Part shown: positions 1 through 11,934 of the stretch, piece by piece | Position numbering within the stretch: the first letter of the stretch is position 1 | Layout: every line of letters starts with the position of its first letter | NCBI GenBank assembly: GCA_030762175.1 | Contig: CM060843.1 | Location: forward strand, 116,876,869 to 116,940,868 | Direction of reading: 5' to 3' | Origin: Metallyticus violacea | Lineage: Eukaryota; Arthropoda; Insecta; Mantodea; Metallyticidae | DNA: 64,000 nt | Made by a program: the position numbers and the translations under genes | The notes under the pieces: model-generated | Seen by the model: the letters and a program-made list of their open reading frames with translations, nothing else | What the model was told of the DNA's origin: nothing | The model's database searches: none

Positions 1-83
1 ATCCATCGGTCCTGGCCTGGATCGAATTCGCGATCTTGGGTTTAGAAGGCAAGTATAGTTACCATTACACCGCCAGAACCGAC
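1..83 (-). repeat. SINE-1 (tRNA-derived), cut by window edge
   Basis: The first 83 bases match the tRNA-like head of a SINE seen again at 411-714, 9558-9844 and 18857-19125. Read on the minus strand it carries the same A-box-like and B-box-like segments, with several substitutions. The body lies outside the window or is missing. Confidence 0.75.
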
Positions 84-299
84 TTTAGAGAAACTCCAGT
101 AAATGAAAACTAATAAATTTTAAAAAAAACAGCATGTACTTGCAAAAATATGCGAGATTAAATTTGGAAGATACTTATCTACAAAAATGTTTACCATTAA
201 AGAAGTATTACTATGCGGTTGTATATCACAATTACTCAATCCGTATTTCATATTTAGATTTAGATGTTTGATATGTCAAAAATAATTATTAAAAGCCTA
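84..299. other. Unassigned AT-rich DNA
   Basis: No open frame or family motif is visible here. It may be the decayed upstream part of the reverse transcriptase remnant that becomes recognisable from about 300. Confidence 0.4.
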
Positions 300-1640
300 T
301 TGTAATAATATGGAGGTCTATATCAAAGGGGTGGGAGGGAAAGTAGAAAAAAATAGCTAAAGAACACTCGGACATAGCATATGCCGATGATGTTATTTAT
401 ATAATAGAAGTTTTTTTTTTTTTTGATTCATTTATTTAAGGACGCTCTTTAACACCTCAGGTCATCAGCGTCCCATTCAACTCAGGGCGTGAAACGGCCG
501 ACAAATTTTGCTCAAAGGCCTCTCTTTCAGGCTTGAGGTTCTTTTTCATGCCGTAAATGTACGACACGGGACCCACGGCTTTACTTCCCTTCCGAAGGAA
601 GCCATATTAAGGATTTTTACGCCCGAAAAAATCCATCGGTCCTGGCCGGGTTCAAACCCGCGATCTTGGGTATAGGAGGCAAGTATGGTAACCACTACAC
701 CACCAGGACCGAGGTATATAATAGAAGGAAAGAATAGAAGAGAGGTAGAGGTAAATGATATTTAGATAACTAATACATTAAAAATCTGGTGTGGTAACTC
801 AAAACTACAAATAGCTCCGGCTAAATCAGAATACATTATTCTAAAAAGAGACCCAACCATAAGATACAATAATCAGGTAACGAGGAGGCAAGGAGAAGTT
901 AAATTTTTGGGAATATTATTGGACTAAAAATTATATTTCTGAAATCATACTCAATATATAAAAAAAATAATTCAATCAAGATTTAACATAAGACTAAACA
1001 GAATAATAATTTATCACAACAGCACCTATGCAGCTGTTATTACCTATGGGGATGGAGGTTGGGCCCATAGAATGAATGATGTGTTGGTTAAAAATCAATT
1101 AAGAAGGACTCAACAATGAAGGAAAATATTGTTAAGATACACAGGCGCATTAAGTACAACACTGACTATGACCCTACTATTAACAACTGGTATTTAGCAA
1201 ATTGACCTTTTAATAAAGCTAAAGGGAGCAATTTATTGACTTAAAAAGAATAATTTTGAAAAAGTAAGAGAAATAATTAAAGCAATAATTATTTAAATAT
1301 ATTAAACTTACAAACTTAAAAGCAAACTGGCACCATGAATGGGACTAACGTGAAGGGGAAAGAACACACAACATCTTTAAATATATCAGCGAGAAATGAA
1401 AAATAAAACACATAAATCCTTTTAAGGGATTAATACCTTAAGTAACAGGTCAAGGAACATATAAACCTCTTGGAATAAAATTAATAAATCACCTAATGAC
1501 ATCTGTTACTATTGTAATGTGGAAGATACACCAGAACACGTTCTTTTGGTACATTATTTACAACAGACTAAGGAAGAAAGGGAAATTTTAGGAGGATTAA
1601 AATATCAGCTAGTATAAGAGATAAACGTTTATATAAGCAT
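300..1640 (+). pseudogene. Non-LTR retrotransposon remnant (reverse transcriptase to C-terminal zinc knuckle)
   Basis: Translated pieces follow the order expected for the 3' half of a Jockey/R1-like non-LTR retrotransposon ORF2. A YADD catalytic box is encoded at 380-391. After the inserted SINE (411-714) come a segment resembling the post-catalytic RT region (about 780-940, including a VKFLGILLD-like piece) and a YAAVITYG-like stretch near 1030. A cysteine-histidine knuckle, CYYCN...EHVLL, lies at about 1507-1560. In-frame stops and frame changes show it is dead. RT and zinc-knuckle order is known for the family; the clade is inferred only loosely. It would have encoded the enzyme for target-primed reverse transcription. 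Confidence 0.75.
411..714 (-). repeat. SINE-1 full-length copy with perfect 13-bp target-site duplication
   Basis: The element is bounded by identical 13-base direct repeats TATATAATAGAAG at 398-410 and 715-727. On the minus strand it starts with a tRNA-like head carrying TGGTGTAGTGGTTACC (A box) and GGTTTGAACCC (B box). A conserved body of about 220 bp follows and ends in a poly(A) tail, seen as the T run at 411-424. It interrupts the RT remnant 19 bases after its YADD codons. The anticodon-like part contains CTCCTAA, which resembles the loop of tRNA-Arg(CCT); that origin is inferred. Confidence 0.9.
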
Positions 1641-1654
1641 TTGTAAAAAGTGAC

Positions 1655-2600
1655 TCAAAAATTAGTGGAAGAAATGTTAGAACAGGAAGAGTTACCAACA
1701 GCTCCAGTACAAGTTAAGGATGTGATTAGAAGGTAAACAAGTGTACAAATATTAAACTTAACAAACACAATATAGATATGAGGAAGAAGAGAATGGAGGA
1801 AAATGTGAAGATGACGTGGGAAGAGAGTAAGAGGGAGTAGAAAAAGAAGGATAAAAAGAAGAGGAATAAGAAAAGGGAGGAAGAATAGGGACGAGAGAGA
1901 AATAGAAGGAGACGTTGTAGAGTGATGGAATGGTGTATATAGAGGGAGTGTGGGGTGGAGTCCGAGAGGAAGGAATTTATTTTTATCTAACAAGAAGAAG
2001 ATATTACCCAACAATGAAAAGGAGACAAGTCTGGGCATAAAAATAGGAAATAGAGCAAGAAGATTGCTAGAAGAATTCATGAGGAGTAAATGTGAAGAGG
2101 AGAAATGATGTAGTGAAACATAATAAGAGGGGGTTGCAGAAGAGGAGACAGAGGAGGTGGAAGAGGTGTGAAGCTTAGAGGGGAGAAGGAGATGAGATGC
2201 AGGAGGACTACTTATTTTACGATAATGATAAGAAGGGGAAGAAGATAAAGATGAGAGGGAGGTGTTACAATCCCTGATTGCTGCAATGGAAGAGGAGGTA
2301 TTTAGAGAAGATGAGAACTCCAGCTAATGGACCTTGAAATAAAATGGCCCTAGACCGAAAAAGAAGATTCATATGTTAAAGTGTTCTAGTGTACTGGACA
2401 ATTTATAGGCTTTAATGAAAGATAGTAGTGGGGATTTGGTGATGGAAAAGTGTAGAAGCATTTAAATGTGAATAAATGAAGAATGAAGATGTAATGTTTT
2501 AATGCTTGAAATTTGGTAGCGGTAAAATTTACTGTATGTTAAAAGTTTAAATTTGAAGAGGTAAATAAATAGTCAGTACTGGACACCAGTAAATAGTTGG
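1655..2600. other. Strongly purine-rich strand block
   Basis: The + strand from about 1780 to 2330 is overwhelmingly A and G, rich in GAGGAAG-like words. The opposite strand therefore shows a spurious 141-codon open frame rich in Leu, Phe, Pro and Ser. Read on the + strand it would encode Glu/Lys/Arg-rich peptide with many stops. It directly follows the non-LTR ORF2 remnant, so it may be a decayed acidic C-terminal tail or 3'UTR of that element. Confidence 0.5.
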
Positions 2601-2640
2601 CGCCGGAAACCAGGATATGAGGGTAGATAACAATTAGTAG

Positions 2641-3799
2641 TCATGGTTGGTTACTAGTCATTTTTATATCATATTAAATTATATTTTAATATTGTAACGT
2701 TAGTTTTATCTTGATTTTAATTCACATTGTACTAATGGATGCAGAGGTATCTATAAGATAAAAGTAACAAATGATTAAAGAAAAATAATATTAAATATGC
2801 ATTCAATTAATAATGATAAAATATAAACGTTTGTTAAAATATATTAACAGATTAAAATAAAATTAAAATGAATTGTTAATTTAAAATTATAACAGTTGTA
2901 AATGAAAATTTATTATTGTTTGTTAAGTAGTTTTATTTTTGGACCGCCTTGCTTTGTTGTTGAAACACGGCCCTACATCGAAGTGCTGTGGATTGTGGCA
3001 GAACATAATCACCATAGGCCTGCTGCAACAATTTTTGAACTTCGATGCCGAATTTCTACAAACGAAAGCAAAACTTCAAATCCATTTTATATGTAGGCGA
3101 CTGGCGAACTGACGTAGTTTGTTTACTTGCCCGTGTACAGAAACATGCGAGAGCGAACTTCGGTTATTGTCCACCAATCCGTTTTCATCATGCAACATTG
3201 TTTCTTTGCTGTGCGCGATAAAAAGTAATAACTCTCAGTCTGTTTTGAGTAGCCCTCGTATATATAAGGAAATAAAATTAACTTTTACTAGCCCACATTT
3301 AGTCCATATAGTCCATAACAACTATGACCAGACCTAAGTAGGCTATACTAACTATTTTTAAATTAAGGGTACCATCTATGATAATTTTATTTATTATGTT
3401 TTTATCCCTTCAGGCAAGCTTTGGGGTCGGCTAAAGGTAGAGAAATAAATCTCAGTAACTGACGGTATATTAGGAGCACAGGATTACCAAAGGTGTTACT
3501 GCAAAACTAAACAAGAAGTAATAAGTGTAAGTGTCTTGCGCTCAACGATTTATGCAATTCAAATTTGTATTGCGAAAACAAGTAAAAGTTATAATATACT
3601 ATTATCATAAATGAAGTGTCATAGAAGTTTTAGTGAAAAAAGTACAGTATTCTGTTTAACATAAAATTAAATAAATAAATAGTATATTTTCAAATGATGG
3701 TGTGATTATATTTCTTTACTTCTCAACATTCCCAAAGAGAAGTGGCCATTAACGTTAATGTCGGGGCAATGAGTTAACAATGTTTCATTTTCATCTAAA
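2641..3799. other. Unassigned AT-rich intergenic DNA
   Basis: Only short open frames are present, with no recognisable domain, splice-supported exon or repeat. I see nothing to annotate. Confidence 0.5.
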
Positions 3800-4070
3800 C
3801 CGACAAAGGTGGCCGTATTCGTTAAGGCGCGGACCCGTGAGCGGAAGTCTAGGGTTCGAATCCTACCAAGACCGTCCTCCCTGACTGAGGTTTTTTCCAG
3901 GTTTTCCTCAATACTGGCAAATGCCGGGGAGGTACTCTAAACTTAGGCCTGGAACGTTTCCTTCCATAAAAAATATCCTTTTCCAATATTTCATCTCAAT
4001 GTATCATCAGTGCCCACTGACTGTGGTGCCTCAGTAGTAAAAACGGACCTTAAACACTACTCAATTAAAA
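3800..4070 (+). repeat. SINE-2 (tRNA-derived) copy
   Basis: A tRNA-like head with GTTAAGGCGCGGAC (A-box side) and GGTTCGAATCC (B box) is followed by a conserved body: a GTTTTCCTCA segment, GGCAAATGCC-like words, TTTCATCTCA, GTGCCTCAGTAGTAAAAACGG and TTAAACACTA. It ends in an A-rich tail. The same body occurs at 8374-8657, 19222-19479 and inverted at 41126-41365. The head resembles tRNA-Ser or tRNA-Leu genes; that origin is inferred. Confidence 0.85.
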
Positions 4071-7000
4071 AAAAATAATAAATAAAGTTGCCCTAGGCTC
4101 TTTGGTCATTTACATAAATTACTGGTTATTGACGTTAATGACTTCAAGTAAACAGTAATGATATTGTTAATGTCCGGACAACAAGGTTATTTCACAATTT
4201 ACCATTGTCCGTAACACATATGCACGTTTTGGGTAGCGGAGTTGAAGTACGAGAACCACCTGCTACGGCAAGCTTAGAGCTGAGACTTGAAAACTCCCGT
4301 TCACACACTCACACCTGAGTATATGTATAATAATAACTCAATACTTTGAAGATGTTTCATACAAGTTGAGGAAACAAAATAAGGTGTTAAATATAAATTC
4401 TACAGAAACAAAAATAAATATCAACCTTTGGGATAAAGTTAAGATGCTGACGAAGCAGCTTCATCTGATCTAGGAAAAGCATTTTATCATTTGGAGCAGA
4501 AATATGAACATTAAACTGCGTATTAGCTAGAGAAATTGATTTTTGTTCGGAGGAAGGCACGAACATCAAGAAAGAATAAAATGAAAAATTTAAATATTAA
4601 GATAAAATGTTGATGAACAACTCATGTTATTGATACAATCCAAAAAATTAGAGTAGTGTATTTTGTGTTACATAAAAAGAAAGGCGATGAAAAATTATAA
4701 AATAGACTTTGAAGGGAAAAGGAGAGCAAGAAAACCAAGGATGAGGAGGTGTAAAAAAAAAAAGCACCACTAACAATGAACTAACTGAAAAAACGTACAA
4801 ATAATGTATGTGGAAGAATGTAAAGTACTGTATTTTAGAAAAATCCTAAATAAAAAAGATATGCTTCAGTTATTAAAGCTAGTAACAAATTACTTGCATG
4901 TTTTAACCTCCTTTAATCTTACCGATCTTAGCAGATGAGCGATTTAATGAATAAGCGACAAGCTCAGTGAGGTAAAACTTCTGATATTCATTCTAAGAAT
5001 TGAGGAAAAACCTCAGCAAGCATATTCCTTACATCATGATATACGCTATAAAGTTTGGGCAGAAGAGTAAAAAAGAAAATCCCTTTATTCTCATATATAT
5101 CGAATAAAATCAATCAACTGGAGAATTAAAAAAGAACCAGAGATATACTTTTTTCTATTGAACGCAAAGATTCCATCTCTTGAAAGATGCTAGTTAAGAA
5201 ATAAAGAATTGCGCTTAAAAGCAATAGAGATAAGGTAAGAACAGAGCAGAATTCCGAACAACGAGCACCTTAATATGAAGAATACATCGAGTACCCGAGG
5301 TGGTGATGCACGACGTAGGTTGAATCCGCGAACTTTCTTGAGATGGTAAGTCCTAGGCACCAGCAGGCCCCTGAGAACCACTCTGATACTACCGAGGTTC
5401 CCCAGGCAAACCTGTCAGATGCTAGGATTGGAACCTTCTCTTGCCTTGCCTGACGCTTCCGACCCTGTAATTGGTACAATAAAATGAAATGAGAGAGCGC
5501 TAAACTCATCAAAAGTAAATTTGCATCACAGAGTTGCCTAAGTCCAATGGGGAAACTATGGAAAAACTTGAACCGCATGAAAGTCTCAAGCGTTAGCACT
5601 GAGCAATTTCATTTGGTGATTTTGGTGATAACCCACGGCTAAGTCTGAAGCTAGTGCATTGCATAATGCATAGAGCATTGCTCTAAAAACAAGACCAAGT
5701 CATAAGCACTATAAAAGCATTATTTTAGTATTTAGAAACAGTTAATAGAATTTCCTAACGTCATCACAATCTGGGAAATGTAACCCACTAAACACTTAAG
5801 GTATTTGAGTTCCTGGAAGACTGATCAGCTGATGACGTAAAGTTAGTATCATAGGATCAAAGAACCGTTGTCTTAACTAAGAGTGTTCTGTAATTAACCA
5901 GAATTTCGAAAGCTATAGATAAGATGATATCTAAAGAGCAGAGCTACAAGAGGCCCCTCACCGTCTGCAAGAAACATCAACACTTCTTTGTTAAGAACGT
6001 TGATGAGGATTCTGCATTAATAAATGAACACAAAGTTCTTACATTTTATCATTGCAAATATGTTATATTTATTTATTTCCAAAATCCAGCATTAGATCGT
6101 TTGTATCAACGAGTTTTGTACTGTAGGAACACTGAGTGAATCTGCAGAAACCAAAAAATAGTTATCCTTTTCTTTTCTTTTTTCTTGTTTCTATTTTTTC
6201 CATTAGACGGTTTGAGGGAAATATTTTAATTAGTACAGTATGCTGTCCTCGAACATGCTCTTTTATTACTATCGTCCGAAAGTAGTTTCTCCTTGTTGTT
6301 CTTCTTCTTCTCTGTGATTTTTCAATTACAGTGGAAGATATGAAAGAAAGGAAATATTTTGTTCTCTGAAATTTACAGTAGACGCTAGGACATGTCTAGT
6401 GCTTTTGAGAGAAGATAAAAATTTAACTGAAATGTCAAATCTGGAACAAGAATGGTGAAATCCTCCGAAGTAAGGGCACGAATTGTGATGTTGTGATATC
6501 TGTTGTTTTAAACTTCTGAAGATAAACTTTTGATTTGAAGAACTATATTCTAAAGTGCCTAAGAGGGAAAAAATGAAAACGGAAAAATACTATAGGAGAG
6601 CAAAGAGATGGCCAGGGAAGTACTTCGACAGAGGGAAGGGAAAGGAGGGAGGTATGGTTGAGCATGCTCCTAAGCTGGACCCACGTGCGTTTTGTATGAG
6701 GGTAACGTTTTGGGGGTGCAGTGGAGCTACTGTTCCTTGCTTCCCGGTTACGTGCATCTCACCTTCTCGTCGTGCTGCTTTAGTTGATAAGCTATGAAGC
6801 TCTTTAAACATAAGAGTGGGAGATGGGAACCTCCAAAAAGCGAAACTCAGTGCAGAAATTGTTGGTTATGAGAATAATATTTCAGTGCAAGCTCAAGTGG
6901 CGGAACCAAGACAATTGAACATCTGGAGAAAACCTGTTTGGTGAACGCGAGACTGTTAATTGAATGAAATTCAAAACTTTCATCGAGGGTCATAGTAAAT

Positions 7001-8040
7001 ATCAGATGTCTAGCGTTTTGGATAAGGATAGAATTTTTTAAGGTTTTTTAAGGTTTAAAAAATCGAAATGGCTGCTTCAACGAGGTTTCCAAAATTGACA
7101 GCTCATCAGAAAAAAAAATGCTTCAAAATTCCTTCCGTGCACATAATTTCGGATACTGCAATACAATACAAAAAATTAATTGAATGAAAACAGAACCTTT
7201 AGGTTTTTGAGCTCTGGGTATTTATTTTATAAATGATGTAAAAATACAAGAAACACTAACCTACTGAAATCTGGTATACTACAACTACACAGAAATATAT
7301 TTCTTATGAACTCTGCAAGCTCTACTAGAAAGCGAAATGATGTGGCAATGTCACTTAAAGTATCATAACTTAACACCTGCTTTATTGATAATCTATAAGC
7401 TAACGAAAAACAAAAGTGACATCATTAATGAAAATTCTTTTTATTGCAAGAATTATGTTGTATTAAAATTAAATAAATGCAAATTTTTACTGCTAATAAA
7501 AAGAAAAGTAAATCTGGAAAGTCAGTTCGTTAGAAAGTATCAATCTTATATAAACCTTGCTTTTAACTTCATTTTTATATCGCAATAAGCCTAGATAAGC
7601 TGGACTTATGAATAGAGCATCTAGTGAGAAACACAGTCACGCCCATTCGATAAATTCTCAGGAGAAACATAAAGCTCTTATCGGAATATTATGAAGCTGT
7701 TCTGAGCCATAAGTGTTTATTGTTTACATATTTCAAATTTATAATGTTTAAAGTTTATATTTGCAAACCTTACTCATTTTTCAGAAAAAAAATTTCAATG
7801 TGGACATAATCCTGTTTCAAATTAAATTTAAGGACCAACTTAGAATTATAACATCGCCCACTTCTACAAGAAACTAATTAATAATTGCTTTTCTCAATAT
7901 GTATTTATGACTTCCAAAAAATACAGACGGTGTTGAAATATTTACCTGTAAAAACCGAACATATTTATTACAGAAATAAATTTTACACACTAGTCATGTG
8001 TACATTAGTTGGAAAGGAAGCATCAGATTTAAAAAAATTA
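4071..8040. other. Unassigned intergenic DNA
   Basis: No recognisable exon or transposon protein is seen. Frames at 5270-5599 (minus), 5924-6139 (plus) and the overlapping pair at 6555-6811 lack any domain pattern and look like chance. The segment around 5280-5480 is less AT-rich and could be an old repeat, but I cannot name it. Confidence 0.45.
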
Positions 8041-8107
8041 GATCACGGCCGGGATTCGAACCACGTATCGTGATGACATACGAACCAATTGAGACACGGT
8101 GTCCTCC
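8041..8107 (-). repeat. tRNA-like segment, probably a SINE head
   Basis: On the minus strand the order is GTGTCTCAATTGGTTCGTATG (D-arm/A-box-like) followed by TGGTTCGAATCCC (B box). Pairing of a 7-bp acceptor stem is not convincing, so I treat it as a tRNA-derived repeat head rather than a functional tRNA gene. Confidence 0.4.
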
Positions 8108-8373
8108 TATAAGTTCGGTACAGCGAACATCTCTTATATGATTCTATATATTCCGGAGTCTTTTCCTAAGGTTTATCTCTACTGTGAAAGGTTTATTTCT
8201 TAAGAAGAGAATTGTAAACTACGAGTATTTTTGACCCAGGCTTCCAGTTTAAGCGTAAATGATATAGGGATTAATTTATATATAGAAATAGTTCTATCAA
8301 ACTACCCGTGAGTAGGACATAAGTTGGAAATGAAAAACCGTAATATCTTTATCTGTTTTACGTACCGGCTAAG

Positions 8374-8657
8374 GGACCGCCACCGGAGGCCGAGGCCGTT
8401 AAGGCGCGGACTCGTGAGTAGGAGGTATGAGGTTCCAATCCCACCAGGACCGTCCTCCCGGATTGATGTTTTTTCCAGGTTTTCCTCACTCCTCATAAAT
8501 GGCAAATGCCTGGAAGGTACCCTAAACTTAGGCATGGAATGTTTCCTTCCTTTAAAAAAATCCTTTCCCAATATATTATTTCATCTCATATATCACCAGT
8601 GTCCACCGCCTGTGGTGCCTCAGCAGTAAAAAAAGGGCGTTAAACACCATTAAAAAG
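8374..8657 (+). repeat. SINE-2 full-length copy with 13-bp target-site duplication
   Basis: Near-identical direct repeats flank the element: CGTACCGGCTAAG at 8361-8373 and CGTGCCGGCTAAG at 8658-8670, one mismatch. The body matches SINE-2 at 3800-4070, including the tRNA-like head (GGCCGAGGCCGTTAAGGCG), the GTTTTCCTCA segment and the terminal GGCGTTAAACACCATTAAAAAG-like end. Confidence 0.9.
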
Positions 8658-9557
8658 CGTGCCGGCTAAGTGTTCCATGCACGCTATTTCCTAAAACACA
8701 TATTCAGTCTTATCTTATAGAAGAAGCTGGAATTTCGCCTTTGGGGGGGGGGGGGCACTGTATCAAGAAAACAAATTCTTATTTACACGACTAAGCTCGG
8801 CCACTCTAATTTTCTGATATGTTTTTCATTACATTCTGAAACCCTTCTTGTGTGCTAATTTAAGAAAGCTCTGAATATTAACGCCCTGTTTAGTTTTTCT
8901 GAGTTTGAAACTGTAAAATGTTCTGTGTTTTTTGTAATAAACTAAACCAGAAAATGCATTGTTCTGTACATTATTGTACACTGCAGTTGTGTAACAAGGT
9001 CATTAAATAAATTCCGCACGTACACGATGAGCTGAATAACTTTCACGTACATAAAAACGAGCTGTTCTTGTATCAACTCTCTAACCATACGATGAATGTG
9101 CACTGCTGTTAAAGGTGTGACAAAAGTGTGTGGTGAAAGCGGAGTGCGGCTACGTCGCACCTTGTAGCCAGACATAAAATACGACTTAATTTATAATAAC
9201 TGAAACACTTGCAGTAAATGCTAACTTTGCAAGGGCCATATCTTTCTTTTTTAATCTAAAATAAAAGGATGAAACCCTGTGATTAAATGTTGAAAATTCC
9301 CATATGCTTAAAATGTATTTCTTACATAATTCTTAAAGTATGCTTCTATTTATTTATTCTTGTTTTCAAACTCAAAAGTTTATTTCCAAATGTGATACTA
9401 CCATAATTTTCACGTGTATCTCTTTGTGGAAAATGGGAAATATCTTCCTATAGAAAGTTACTACTGTTGATTTATCCATATTTTAATTGATATTTTCCTT
9501 CAAAAAGCTGTAAATTATTCAGACGTTCAGTATTTATCCTGAAGTGATTTTCAATGT
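8658..9557. other. Unassigned AT-rich DNA with a G homopolymer
   Basis: It contains a run of 13 G at 8743-8755 and otherwise nothing recognisable. The right end (9546-9557) is the left copy of the target duplication of the next SINE. Confidence 0.5.
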
Positions 9558-9844
9558 TGATTTATTTATGGACGCTCTTTAACAGCTCAGGTCATCAGCG
9601 TCCCATTCAACTCAGGGCGTGAAATGGCCGACAAATTTTGCTCAGAGGCCTCTCTTTCAGGCTTGAGGTTCTTTTTCGTGCCGTAAATGTACGATACGGG
9701 ACCCACGGCTTTACTTCCCTTCCGAAGGAAGCCATACTTACGATTTTTACGCCCCGGAAAAATTCATCGGTCATGGCCGGGTTCAAACCCGCGATCTTGG
9801 GTTTAGGAGGCAAGTATGGTAACCACTACACCACCAGGACCGAC
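9558..9844 (-). repeat. SINE-1 full-length copy with 12-bp target-site duplication
   Basis: Direct repeats GATTTTCAATGT lie at 9546-9557 and 9845-9856. The element is collinear with 411-714. Its tRNA-like head is at the right end (about 9770-9844, minus strand) and an AAAT-type tail at the left. Open frames here on both strands are SINE sequence, not genes. Confidence 0.9.
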
Positions 9845-9856
9845 GATTTTCAATGT

Positions 9857-10904
9857 GAATTATATTATTTGTGAAATAGAAAACTTTTCATGTGAGAATG
9901 TTTTAAGTTAATGACTATTTCAGCTGAAAATAAATTTTAAGTTTTGCCCTGAACTCTTGAATCGCGTCTCGTTTTTGTGTGCATCATGTCATTTTTCTTT
10001 AAAAACTTTGAATAGTTCTTAAAACATAACTACTTATTTTGTATAGAGTTTAACGGTTTTTTAAATGTTAAAAATACTTTTAGCCCCATTAGTTCGGTTA
10101 TCTATTATACTTTTTATAAGTATAATAATTTAGGGATTTTGAGTGTTCAGAGAACTCAAACATTTTTTACAGTTCATCCCGTGAGCTTCTGATATATTTA
10201 ATTACTTGGCGGTCAGCATTAGTAAACAATTTTTCAGGAAATCTTTTATCCTTTCTAGTAATTGTTTCACCGCAAACCTATTTCAGCTTCATTTTCTGTC
10301 TTTTGTCTTCTCAGTCGTTTTCTTTCTCTGGGCTGCAGTTCCCACATTAATTCGGTAAACTCACTTCTTGATGGGTGTCAAAAAATAGGAGAATGCAATT
10401 TGTATAAAATTTCTGAAAGTGTTTCAGTATTTATAAGAAAATAAAAGATTGGTTGCATTATGCTGCACGGTGATTGGCTGGTTTTAATTAACTTTGCCGT
10501 AAAGAAGTTGCATATTTCACAGCAGAATTTGTGCGTTTATTTCAAGCCTTCTTTTACACCAACAATGAGTATGTACTTTACAAATAGAAAACTTTGTACA
10601 AATACTAACCCAGCAACTTGATACAGATGCTGTAGAAAGCTTTGCTTGTTTTTATCTAACTATATTGATCGTTTCTGTACTGAAACTAATGCCTCAGTCT
10701 GTCTGTACATGTGCTTAAGTAGCATAAAGAATTAGTTTTACTTCTTCTGATGTAAACAGAATTTAAGAACATTTACAAAAGAAAAATATTCGATTTTACT
10801 GCTATAGTATTTCAAAATAAATTTTACAAATTCATAAAAAGTTACAAATTTTCGAAAAAAAATATTTTATTATATGCAAAACTGTAATATAATAAAAGGT
10901 AATG

Positions 10905-10940
<36 letters not shown>

Positions 10941-11049
10941 AACCAAAAGTTAGTATAAGTGGTATAATTCCCAGACATTTTGCTATGGACATACGTCCTA
11001 TTAAAGAGGTCCATGAGATTAGACTTTATCTAAAAAGAGTTACGAAAAT
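9857..11049. other. Unassigned DNA upstream of the gene, with a (TA)n run
   Basis: AT-rich sequence with a (TA)n microsatellite at about 10905-10939. The frames at 10832-11068 are translations of this repeat. No exon is recognised. Confidence 0.5.
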
Positions 11050-11055
11050 AAAAGC

Positions 11056-11260
11056 TGATAGTTCTTAATAAGATAAGCGTTTCTAAGGGGCTTCTTCATC
11101 AGCAGTCAATCTGCAGTATCTTCGGTTAGAGGATTCATCTGGTTTTCAAGGAAACAGCGATAAACACGAATGAGGTAAACGCAACTGATAACATGGTTAT
11201 ATCAGCTGTGATGCTAGTCGATGAAGTATAAATAATGTTCCGGGGAGTGGAGTACTGTCA
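11056..11260 (+). promoter_or_regulatory. Predicted core promoter and upstream motif cluster
   Basis: A TATAAATAA box at 11227-11235 lies about 30 bp before an initiator-like GTCACTT, putting the likely transcription start near 11260. Upstream are GATA-type motifs TGATAG (11056-11061), AGATAAG (11071-11077) and TGATAA (11186-11191). The last is the left half of an imperfect palindrome, TGATAACATGGTTATATCA. A GGGGCTTCTT word at 11087-11096 fits the loose insect kappa-B pattern GGGRNNYYYY. Motif matching is direct; function is inferred and short degenerate motifs occur by chance. Confidence 0.5.
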
Positions 11261-11303
11261 CTTCCAGTTGTCTTTTCTGTGAGTTATAACCTCTGCCTTG
11301 AAG
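11260..11303 (+). other. Predicted non-coding exon 1 (5'UTR)
   Basis: A 44-nt segment from the initiator-like site to a donor CTTGAAG/GTAAATA at 11303/11304. Joined to the acceptor at 11933-11934 (TTTTTTAG), it places an in-frame TGA shortly upstream of the ATG at 11954, consistent with that ATG being the start. No transcript evidence is available. Confidence 0.5.
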
Positions 11304-11340
11304 GTAAATATTTACATATAAGTAGTAATTATTATTATTA

Positions 11341-11383
<43 letters not shown>

Positions 11384-11934
11384 TAACTTTAAGGGATTCA
11401 CTGTCCTTGAGCTTTGTTTCGTTGGAGGTATGTAAAACTATGTGAATAAATGATTTTTTAAAAATATTTTGATCAACATTATTTCTTAAGAATTTATAAT
11501 TTAAAATATTGAATTTATCACTTCATACAATTCAAATTTCATTTAAACACACTTTAATATGCTTTGAAAGATGTTTGTAATGTTTAAAAGTAATAAAACA
11601 TTGTACCTTGCTTTCAGTTATTGTATCTATTTACTATTTTCGTTTCTGTGATAGTAAATGTAATTGTAAATGCTAATCTCTGAAATTGTAATATGAAATT
11701 GTTACATATTATCAATTTATTTATAGAAGAAATTTATCTAAACAGCATGTAATGTTAACACGAAATTTAATAATAAATAGCTTGGATGGTCACTGTATCT
11801 AAAAAAATACAGAATATTATTTAACTTTCATATTTTATTCATCTATGACTATAAAAAATCAAGCTTCTTCTTTTACCCCATCTTTCTAACCAAACGACCC
11901 ACAATTGTCCTAATTCAACTTGGATTATTTTTAG

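Noticed and set aside
1655..2080. 141-codon minus-strand open frame rich in Leu, Phe, Pro and Ser
   Set aside because: It is the complement of the purine-rich block; the composition alone keeps stops away, and no signal or domain fits a gene.
8302..8629. Overlapping open frames on both strands
   Set aside because: They translate the SINE-2 insertion.
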